64,000 nt of DNA, taken from NCBI RefSeq assembly GCF_900215145.1, contig NZ_OBDO01000005.1, positions 124,001-188,000 on the forward strand. Direction: 5' to 3'. Origin of the DNA: Geodermatophilus sabuli (GTDB taxonomy: Bacteria; Actinomycetota; Actinomycetes; Mycobacteriales; Geodermatophilaceae). A model generated the notes under the pieces. It ran no database searches. It worked only from the letters and a program-made list of their open reading frames with translations, and had not been told where the DNA came from. The position numbers were made by a program, and so were the translations under genes. Shown here piece after piece: positions 49,905 through 57,185 of this stretch; within the stretch, counting starts at the first letter, position 1, and every line of letters starts with the position of its first letter.

Positions 49905-52547
49905 TCAGAAGACCAGGTCGTTCCCGCCGGCGGCCCTGCTGGCGGGCGGTGTGTCCGCGTCGGTGGTCGCCGCCGGCGCCGGCTCCTCCGCGTCGACGGT
50001 CGGCTCCTGGTCCTGTGCTCTGCCGGCGGCCCGTGCCTGTGCCGCCTCGGCCGGCCCCGCCGGGGGTGCGCCGTCCGCGCGCCGCTCCTCCGGAGCGGAC
50101 GACGACGGCACCCCGCTCGTCGGCGTCACCGCCTCGGCACCGCCGGGCGCGGGGTCGGCGGCGGGCTGCTGGCCCCGCTCCTCGGCGGCGGCCAGCTCGT
50201 CGAGGACGACGTCGAGCACGCGCACCGCGCCGCCCTTGTCCAGCGGGTCGTTGCCGTTGCCGCACTTGGGTGACTGGACGCAGGACGGGCAGCCGCTCTC
50301 GCACTCACAACTGGCGACCGTCGCCCGCGTGGCCTGCAGCCAGCGGCGCAGCACGGCGAAGCCGCGCTCGGCGAAACCCGCGCCACCGGGGTGGCCGTCG
50401 TAGACGACGATCGTGGCCGCCCCGGTGTCGGGGTGCAGCGCGGTGGAGACGCCGCCGAGGTCCCACCGGTCACAGGTGGCCAGCAGCGGCAGGATCCCGA
50501 TCGCGGCGTGCTCGGCGGCGTGCAGGGACCCGGGCAGGGCGATCTCGTCGACCTCCGCGCGGGCCACCGCCTGCTCGTCGAGGGTCAGCCAGACCGCGCG
50601 GGTGCGCAGCTGACGGGGGGGCAGGTCGAGCGGGAACTCCGCGAGCACCTCGCCGGTCCCCAGCCGGCGACGCTGGTAGGCGACCACCTGGTTGGTCACG
50701 TCCACGACGCCGGTGTGCGCGGTCACCGTCCCCAGGCGCCACGAGCGGTCGGTGGAGACCACCGCGAGGTCGGTGACGTCGCGGGCCACCGTCGTCCACT
50801 CCGGGCTCTCGGGGTGCACCACCGCGGTGGCGTCCTCGACGCAGAACTCGTCCACGACGTAGGTCTCGCCCCGGTGCACGTACAGGGCGCCGGTGTGCAC
50901 CGTGGCGTGCGCGGCGTCGCCGTCGACGGTGCCCAGGAGCCGGCCGGTCGCACCTTCGATGATCGTCACGGGCTCGAGGCCGCTGCCCCGGATGTCGACG
51001 TCGGGCCGCCCGCGGCCGGCCCAGTACCAGCCGGTGGGACGCCGCCGGAGCAGCCCCGTGGCGACCAGTTCCGCGACCTGCGCCTCGGCGGGCGGCCCGC
51101 CGAAGTCCGGGAGGTCGGCGGGCACCAGGGGGAGTTCCGCGGCGGCGCAGCACAGCTGGGGCCCGAGCACGTAGGGGTTGGTCGGGTCGGTGACGGTGGC
51201 CTCGACAGGACGTCCGAACACCGCCCGCGGGTGGTGGGCGAGGTAGTGGTCCAGCGGGTCGTCGCGGGCGACGAAGACCACGAGCGACTCCCGCTGGGCG
51301 CGTCCGGCCCGGCCGGCCTGTTGCCACAGCGAGGCCAGCGTCCCCGGGTACCCCGCCAGGACGACGGCGTCGAGCCCGGCGATGTCGATGCCCAGCTCGA
51401 GGGCGTTGGTCGTGGCGACGCCGAGCAGCTCTCCGCTGGACAGGGCCCGCTCCAGTTCGCGCCGCTCCTCGGGCAGGTAGCCGCCGCGGTACGAGTCCAC
51501 GCGGCGGGCCAGTTCGGCGCGGCCGCGGTCGCGCAGGATGTGGCGGGCCTGGTCGGCCACGGACTCGGCGCTGCGGCGCGACCGCACGAACGCCAGCGTG
51601 CGTGCGTTGCGCTCGACCAGGTCGGCGAGGAGGGTCGCGGCGTCGGCGGCGGCCGACCGGCGCAGCGGGGCGCCGTGCTCACCGGTGCGCTCGGTGAGGG
51701 GTGGCTCCCAGAGGGCGAAGGTGGCGCCCGGCCGTGGCGAGCCGTCCTCGGTCACCGCGACGACAGGGGCGCCGACCAGCCGGGTGGCCGCCTCGGCGGG
51801 CTCGGCGACGGTGGCCGACGCGAGCAGGAACACCGGCTCGGCGCCGTAGCGCCGGCAGATCCGCCGGAGCCGCCGCAGGACGTGCCCGACGTGCGACCCG
51901 AAGACGCCGCGGTAGGCGTGGCACTCGTCCACGACGACGTAGGCCAGCCGACGCAGGGTGCTCGACCACTTCTGGTGGGCCGGCAGGACACCGCGGTGCA
52001 GCATGTCCGGGTTGGTGACGATCCAGCGCGAGTGCCGCCGGACCCACTCCCGCTCCTCCATGGGGGTGTCGCCGTCGTAGGCCGCGGGCCGCACCGACGG
52101 GTCGGCGAGGTCGGCGAGGGCGGCGAGCTGGTCGCGGGCCAGCGCCTTGGTGGGGGCCAGGTACAGGACGCAGGCGCGCGGGTCCTCCGCCAGCCGGGTC
52201 AGCGCCGGGACCTGGTAGGCCAGCGACTTCCCCGACGCGGTGCCGGTCGCGACGACGACGTGCCGGCCGTCGTGCGCCAGCTCCGCGGCCTCGACCTGGT
52301 GCCGGTAGGGCGCCTGGACGCCCTGCGTCTCCAGCCGCTCGCGCAGCTGCGCCCCCACCCATTCGGGCCACGGCTGCGTGCGGCTCTCGCGCACCGGCAT
52401 CCGGTGGACGTGGGTGACCGGCTGCTCCTCCTCCGGCGTCCCGGCGAGGAGCGCCGCCAGCAGGTCCGCACCGGGCAGGACCGCACCCCCTGGACCGGGA
52501 TCCGTGCCGGGAGGGGGAGCCGACCGGACCTGGTGGAGCGTGGCCAC
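49905..52547 (-). CDS. DEAD/DEAH-box helicase with C-terminal DUF1998 cysteine cluster (Rv3649-like)
   Basis: 880 aa from GTG 52547. Helicase motifs in order: VVATGTASGKSLAYQVP (Walker A) near residue 100, YLAPTKALARDQ, VVDECHAYRGVFGSHVG (DEAH-like DECH) near 205, LASATVAEP, and the second RecA domain with ATNALELGIDIAGLDAVVLAGYPGT and QQAGRAGR. A metal-binding CECESGCPSCVQSPKCGNGN lies near 785, then an acidic, Pro-rich tail. In this family the helicase is linked to DNA repair (MrfA-like members), and it neighbours the Tad operon across actinobacteria. Confidence 0.93.
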   Translation of the reverse strand: MATLHQVRSAPPPGTDPGPGGAVLPGADLLAALLAGTPEEEQPVTHVHRMPVRESRTQPWPEWVGAQLRERLETQGVQAPYRHQVEAAELAHDGRHVVVATGTASGKSLAYQVPALTRLAEDPRACVLYLAPTKALARDQLAALADLADPSVRPAAYDGDTPMEEREWVRRHSRWIVTNPDMLHRGVLPAHQKWSSTLRRLAYVVVDECHAYRGVFGSHVGHVLRRLRRICRRYGAEPVFLLASATVAEPAEAATRLVGAPVVAVTEDGSPRPGATFALWEPPLTERTGEHGAPLRRSAAADAATLLADLVERNARTLAFVRSRRSAESVADQARHILRDRGRAELARRVDSYRGGYLPEERRELERALSSGELLGVATTNALELGIDIAGLDAVVLAGYPGTLASLWQQAGRAGRAQRESLVVFVARDDPLDHYLAHHPRAVFGRPVEATVTDPTNPYVLGPQLCCAAAELPLVPADLPDFGGPPAEAQVAELVATGLLRRRPTGWYWAGRGRPDVDIRGSGLEPVTIIEGATGRLLGTVDGDAAHATVHTGALYVHRGETYVVDEFCVEDATAVVHPESPEWTTVARDVTDLAVVSTDRSWRLGTVTAHTGVVDVTNQVVAYQRRRLGTGEVLAEFPLDLPPRQLRTRAVWLTLDEQAVARAEVDEIALPGSLHAAEHAAIGILPLLATCDRWDLGGVSTALHPDTGAATIVVYDGHPGGAGFAERGFAVLRRWLQATRATVASCECESGCPSCVQSPKCGNGNDPLDKGGAVRVLDVVLDELAAAEERGQQPAADPAPGGAEAVTPTSGVPSSSAPEERRADGAPPAGPAEAAQARAAGRAQDQEPTVDAEEPAPAATTDADTPPASRAAGGNDLVF

Positions 52548-52609
52548 CTCCCCACTGTCACACCTGCGGGCAACCTGCGCCCCGCTCCGGACAGCGGATC
52601 GTCGAGCCC

Positions 52610-52638
52610 CCGACACGGCGTGTGATCTCCCTTACACT
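52610..52638 (+). promoter_or_regulatory. Predicted promoter of hppA
   Basis: A -35 box CCGACA (52610-52615), a 17-bp spacer and a -10 box TACACT (52633-52638) lie in the 195-bp divergent region between the helicase and hppA. This matches the housekeeping sigma pattern. Transcription would start near 52645, leaving a leader of about 98 nt. Confidence 0.55.
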
Positions 52639-52742
52639 CGCGCGACGTCCAGGGCGTGCGGATCCCCGTACACCCCGGACCGCCCTCCGCCGACCGGAGC
52701 GCAGGTGAGCCCCGGGGGCAGCCGACCGCTTGGAGGAAACAC

Positions 52743-55004
52743 ATGCCGGACAGTGCACTCTCCGGCGGGGACGTCGTTCTCGTGACGATCGTCCTCGCCA
52801 TCTCGATCGCCGCCCTCGCCTTCGCCGCCTACCTGGTGCGGGCCGTCATGGCCGCCGATCAGGGCACGACGACGATGCGCGAGATCGCGAAGGCGGTGCA
52901 GGAGGGTGCGGCCGCGTACCTGCGCAGACAGTTCCGCACCCTCGCCGTATTCGCCGTCATCGTCTTCTTGGTCCTGCTCGTACTCCCCGTCCACGAGGGT
53001 GGCTGGGGCACCCGCGTGGGCCGCGCGTTGTTCTTCCTCGTCGGCGCCCTGTTCTCCGCGATGGTCGGGTTCATCGGGATGACCCTGGCCACCCGCGGCA
53101 ACGTCCGGGTGGCCGCCGCCGCCCGCACCGGCGGCTACCGGCCGGCCTTCCGCATCGCGTACCGCACCGGTGGCGTCTGCGGGATGATCACCGTCGGCCT
53201 CGGCCTCTTCGGGGCGGCACTGGCTCTGCTGCTGTTCGACGAGACCGCCCCCGTCGTCCTGGAGGGCTTCGGCTTCGGCGGCGCCCTGCTGGCGATGTTC
53301 ATGCGCGTCGGCGGCGGGATCTTCACCAAGGCCGCCGACGTCGGCGCCGACCTGGTCGGCAAGGTGGAGGCCGGCATCCCCGAGGACGACCCCCGCAACG
53401 CGGCCACCATCGCCGACAACGTGGGCGACAACGTCGGTGACTGCGCGGGCATGGCCGCCGACCTCTTCGAGTCCTACGCGGTCACCCTGGTCGCCGCGCT
53501 CATCCTGGGTCAGGTCTTCTTCGGCTCCGTCGGCATGGTCTTCCCCCTGGTCGTCGCCGCCATCGGGGTCATCGCCTCGGTCGTCGGCATCCTCGCCAGC
53601 AACCCCGGCAAGGGCGACGCCAACGGCCTGGCGCCGATCAACCGGGGCTTCTTCACCTCCGCCGTCGTCTCGCTCGTGCTCGTCGCTGCGGCGTCGTTCA
53701 CCGTGCTGCCCAGCGTGGCCGACGTGCCGGACAGCGCCATCAGCCCCCAGGTCATGGGCTTCGTGGCCGTGCTCATCGGCATCGTGCTCGCCGCAGCCAT
53801 CCAGCTGCTGACCGGCTACTTCACCGAGACCAGCCGCAAGCCCGTGCAGGACGTCGGCCGCAGCTCGCTGACCGGCCCGGCCACGGTCATCCTCTCCGGC
53901 ATCTCCCTGGGCCTGGAGTCGGCCGTCTACGCCGCGCTGCTCATCGGCGGCGCGGTCTACGGCGCCTTCCTCATCGGTGGCGGCGCCGCCCTCTACGCCG
54001 TCGCGCTGGCCGGCTGCGGCCTGCTGACCACCGCCGGCGTGATCGTCTCGATGGACACCTTCGGGCCGGTCAGTGACAACGCGCAGGGCATCGCCGAGAT
54101 GTCCGGGGACATCGACGAGGAGGGCGGCCGCGTGCTCACCGACCTCGACGCGGTCGGCAACACCACCAAGGCCATCACCAAGGGCATCGCGATCGCCACA
54201 GCCGTCCTCGCCGCGACCGCGCTGTTCGGCTCCTACAACGCCCAGATCGGCGTCGCGCTGGAGGAGGCCGGCGACACCCTCGGGAACGCCTTCAGCCTGG
54301 TGAACCCGAACAACATCGTGGGCGCGCTGCTCGGTGCCGCCGTCGTGTTCTTCTTCTCCGGCCTGGCGATCAGCGCCGTGTCGCGGGCGGCGGGGCGCGT
54401 CGTGTTCGAGGTGCGGGAACAGTTCCGCACCAAGCCCGGGATCATGGACTTCACCGAGCGGCCGGACTACAGCCGCGTCGTCGACATCTGCACCAAGGAC
54501 TCCCTGCGCGAGCTGGCCACCCCCGGGCTGCTCGCGGTCCTGGCGCCGGTGGCGGTCGGCTTCGGGCTCGGCTTCGGGCCGTTGGCGGCCTACCTGGTGG
54601 GCGCCATCGCGGCGGGCACGCTGATGGCGGTCTTCCTCGCCAACTCCGGCGGCGCCTGGGACAACGCCAAGAAGATGGTGGAGGACGGCGCCTACGGCGG
54701 GAAGGGCAGCGAGGCCCACGCGGCGACGGTCATCGGCGACACCGTCGGCGACCCGTTCAAGGACACCGCCGGGCCGGCGATCAACCCGCTGATCAAGGTC
54801 ATGAACCTGGTGGCGCTGCTCATCGCGCCGGCCGTCGTCGGCATGTCGGTGGGGGTCGACCAGAACACGACGCTCCGGCTGACCATCGCCCTCGTCGCGA
54901 CCGCGATCATCGTCGGTGCCGTCATCGTGTCCAAGCGTCGCTCGGTGGTCGTCGGCGGGGCGGCCAACGCCCCCGCCGACTCGCTCACCACCACCGCACC
55001 CTGA
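52743..55004 (+). CDS. hppA: Membrane-bound proton-pumping inorganic pyrophosphatase, K+-independent type
   Basis: Couples PPi hydrolysis to proton export across the cytoplasmic membrane; 753 aa with about 16 helices. ATG 52743 follows GGAGG. The PPi/Mg site is DVGADLVGKVEAGIPEDDPRNAATIADNVGDNVGDCAGMAADLFESY at about 198-244. A second acidic set is DNAQGIAEM near 445, and a third GGAWDNAKKMVEDGAYGGKGSEAHAATVIGDTVGDPFKDTAGP near 637-680. The GNTTKAITKG segment near 472 has Lys where K+-dependent enzymes have Ala, so this is the K+-independent H+ pump class. Confidence 0.97.
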   Translation: MPDSALSGGDVVLVTIVLAISIAALAFAAYLVRAVMAADQGTTTMREIAKAVQEGAAAYLRRQFRTLAVFAVIVFLVLLVLPVHEGGWGTRVGRALFFLVGALFSAMVGFIGMTLATRGNVRVAAAARTGGYRPAFRIAYRTGGVCGMITVGLGLFGAALALLLFDETAPVVLEGFGFGGALLAMFMRVGGGIFTKAADVGADLVGKVEAGIPEDDPRNAATIADNVGDNVGDCAGMAADLFESYAVTLVAALILGQVFFGSVGMVFPLVVAAIGVIASVVGILASNPGKGDANGLAPINRGFFTSAVVSLVLVAAASFTVLPSVADVPDSAISPQVMGFVAVLIGIVLAAAIQLLTGYFTETSRKPVQDVGRSSLTGPATVILSGISLGLESAVYAALLIGGAVYGAFLIGGGAALYAVALAGCGLLTTAGVIVSMDTFGPVSDNAQGIAEMSGDIDEEGGRVLTDLDAVGNTTKAITKGIAIATAVLAATALFGSYNAQIGVALEEAGDTLGNAFSLVNPNNIVGALLGAAVVFFFSGLAISAVSRAAGRVVFEVREQFRTKPGIMDFTERPDYSRVVDICTKDSLRELATPGLLAVLAPVAVGFGLGFGPLAAYLVGAIAAGTLMAVFLANSGGAWDNAKKMVEDGAYGGKGSEAHAATVIGDTVGDPFKDTAGPAINPLIKVMNLVALLIAPAVVGMSVGVDQNTTLRLTIALVATAIIVGAVIVSKRRSVVVGGAANAPADSLTTTAP

Positions 55005-55010
55005 TCGCAC

Positions 55011-55054
55011 GCCGGGATCCTCCGGCCGGCGGATGCCGGTCGGAGGATCCCGGC
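55011..55054 (+). terminator. Strong hairpin terminator after hppA
   Basis: GCCGGGATCCTCCG (55011-55024) and CGGAGGATCCCGGC (55041-55054) form a perfect 14-bp stem with a further short GC pairing inside the loop. It starts 7 bases after the hppA stop. There is no U-run, typical of GC-rich actinobacteria. Confidence 0.8.
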
Positions 55055-55060
55055 GGCGTC

Positions 55061-55087
55061 CTGTGGACGACGGGACCGGCTGTGGAC
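55061..55087. promoter_or_regulatory. Paired CTGTGGAC motif (19-bp period) upstream of the coiled-coil/DUF1023 pair
   Basis: CTGTGGAC (55061-55068) and CTGTGGAC (55080-55087) are separated by 11 bases. This is the exact inverse-strand version of the tad-locus pair at 48627. It lies about 85 bp before the gene at 55173, immediately after the hppA terminator. Confidence 0.6.
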
Positions 55088-55172
55088 GGGACGCCCGGGT
55101 CCGCGGGAGGTCCGGCCTAGCGTCCGGCCGCGCCGATCCCACCGGGGACCGGCCCGACCGCCGGGAGGCCCC

Positions 55173-55490
55173 GTGTCCCTGACCATCGCCGCCGAGTTCG
55201 ACGCCATCGAGGCGCTGGCCGCCGAGTTGGACGCGCTCGCCGCCGAGCTGGACGACGACGCCCGGTTGTGCCGGTCCACCGCGGTCTCCCTCGGGACCGC
55301 GGCCGGGCCCGACGTCGGCGAGCGCGCCGGCGCCGCCGGAGCGGGCTGGGGCGGGCTGCTCGACCTGGTCGCCCAGCACACCGGCGCCCTCGCCGGGACG
55401 CTGCGCTCGGCGGTCGCCTCCTATCGCCTGACCGACGCGGTGCTGGCCGACCGGGTGCTGGCTCGCCGCCAGGGCACGGCACCCCGGTGA
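55173..55490 (+). CDS. Small helical protein, possible ESX/WXG100-like partner
   Basis: 105 aa from GTG 55173. The first ~35 residues are a heptad-like acidic helix (EFDAIEALAAELDALAAELDDDARL). A Gly-rich turn near residues 50-60 (AGAAGAGWGGLLDL) and a second long helix follow. Length, helix-turn-helix plan and a WG pair at the turn recall WXG100-type secreted dimers, but the canonical WxG is not exact. The stop overlaps the DUF1023 gene as GTGA, so the two act together. Confidence 0.65.
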   Translation: MSLTIAAEFDAIEALAAELDALAAELDDDARLCRSTAVSLGTAAGPDVGERAGAAGAGWGGLLDLVAQHTGALAGTLRSAVASYRLTDAVLADRVLARRQGTAPR

Positions 55491-56998
55491 GCGCTCCCGC
55501 CCTGACCGAGGTCGCCGGCTGGGACGTCCCGCTGCTGCGAGGCGCCGTGTTCACCCTCACCGCGGTGGCCGAACGGCTGCCGTCGTGGCGGGCCCGGACG
55601 GAGGCCGTCGGCCGGTCCCTGACCGACGCCGAGTGCTGGTACGGGCCGGCCGCGCAGTCCGCCGGTGCGGCGCTCATCGAGGTGTCCACCGTCGCGACGT
55701 CGGTGGCCATGGCCCTCGGCGAGTCGCTCGAGCACGCCGAGCGCCTGCTCGCCGAGGCGGCCACCGCGCAGGAGTGGGCCGAGCAGGCCCTGGCGGCCGC
55801 CGTCGCCGTCCCGGTCGTCCTGGACGCGGCCGGCCGGCTGGCGGGTCCGCTGCCGGTCGACCCCGTCACCGGCTCCGACTCCGGCCACGTCGCCGCCGCG
55901 CGGCGAGCGGAGGCCCTGGGGATCGACGCGGCGGAGGCCGCGCGACGGGCGGCCCTGGCAGCCGCCGACGCGGCGGATGCCCTCGCGGGGCTCGGGATCG
56001 GCGGCGTCCTCTCCCCGGCGACCTTCGAGGACCTGTCCTGGCTGGTGGCCGTCGAGACGTCGGCCGCGCCGGCTCCGCCGCCCCCGATGGACGGCGGTGC
56101 GACCGCGGTCGCCGCCTGGTGGGGGAGCCTGTCCACGGCGGCGCGGATCAGCGCGATCTCCGGCCACCCGGACCGGCTGGGCGACCTGGAGGGTCTCCCG
56201 GCTTGGGCCCGGGACCGCGCCAACCGGATCGTCCTCGGCCGGGTGCTCGCCGACCCGTCGGCGTCGGGCCACGCGGTGGCGGCCTCGGTCGGAGCGGAGA
56301 TCGCCGACCGGGAGGAGACGGGAGAGACCGTGCAACTCCTCCGGTTCCGCCCGGCCGAGGAGCTGGTGGCGCTCGGCCTGGGCGACCTGGACACCGCCGA
56401 CTCCGTCGCCCTCCTGGTGCCCGGCATGCTCAACACGCCGCGGGACGACCTCGACGAGCTGGCCGACGACGCCGACGCGGTCGCCGACGCCGCCCGGGCC
56501 GCCGCACCGGCGCTGGCGGTGGCCACGGTCGCCTGGTTCGGCTACCGACCACCGATGGGCCCGGGCGCCCTGGGGACGTCGACCAGCCGAGAGGGCGGCC
56601 GGGCGCTCGACGCGACGTTGGACGGTCTCGCCGCGGCCCGTGCCGCTGATCCGGCGCGCGTCGTCGTCAGCGCGCACAGCTACGGGACGCGGGTGGTCGA
56701 CGCCGCCGCCGGCGCGCCGGGGGAGTTGGCGGCCGACGCGGTGGTCCTCAACGGCAGCCCGGGCATGGACCACGACGTCGAGGGACTGGAGGTCGCCGAG
56801 GTGTACGAGGCGTCGCCGGCCTTCGACCCGATCAGCTGGTGGGACTGGCACGGGGAGCACCCGACGTGGACCGATGCGTTCGGGGCCGTGGAACTGCCCG
56901 TCGAGGAGGGCATGCTGCACACGGAGTACTACGACGAGCAGTTCCCGACCCTCGCGGCGATCGGCGAGGTCGTCGCGGCCTCCCGGCCGGCGGACTGA
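55487..56998 (+). CDS. DUF1023 alpha/beta-hydrolase protein with N-terminal helical domain
   Basis: 503 aa from GTG 55487. Residues 1-190 are helical and Ala-rich, including a WYGPAAQSAG segment reminiscent of WXG-type N-termini. From about 215 a DUF1023 hydrolase domain follows: VALLVPGMLNTPRDDLDELADDADAVADAA, VATVAWFGYRPP and the nucleophile elbow VVVSAHSYGTRVVD (Ser in HSYGT) near 395. HTEYYDEQFPTL near the end could supply the catalytic His. Proteins of this class are often paired with ESX-like small proteins and may be secreted. Substrate unknown. Confidence 0.82.
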   Translation: MSAPALTEVAGWDVPLLRGAVFTLTAVAERLPSWRARTEAVGRSLTDAECWYGPAAQSAGAALIEVSTVATSVAMALGESLEHAERLLAEAATAQEWAEQALAAAVAVPVVLDAAGRLAGPLPVDPVTGSDSGHVAAARRAEALGIDAAEAARRAALAAADAADALAGLGIGGVLSPATFEDLSWLVAVETSAAPAPPPPMDGGATAVAAWWGSLSTAARISAISGHPDRLGDLEGLPAWARDRANRIVLGRVLADPSASGHAVAASVGAEIADREETGETVQLLRFRPAEELVALGLGDLDTADSVALLVPGMLNTPRDDLDELADDADAVADAARAAAPALAVATVAWFGYRPPMGPGALGTSTSREGGRALDATLDGLAAARAADPARVVVSAHSYGTRVVDAAAGAPGELAADAVVLNGSPGMDHDVEGLEVAEVYEASPAFDPISWWDWHGEHPTWTDAFGAVELPVEEGMLHTEYYDEQFPTLAAIGEVVAASRPAD

Positions 56999-57185
56999 CG
57001 ACGTGGGAACACGCGGCCGTCCCCGACCCTTGGAGCGGGTGACGGCACGCCCACGCTGGGTCGCCGCGCACCCGCTCGTCGGGGTCGTGGCCTACCGTGG
57101 CGTCGCCGAGGGCGTACGCGCAGCGATCGCGTCGTCCGGCGCCGGATGCACGGCGCCTGCACCGAGCAGCACCGACAGGAGCACC

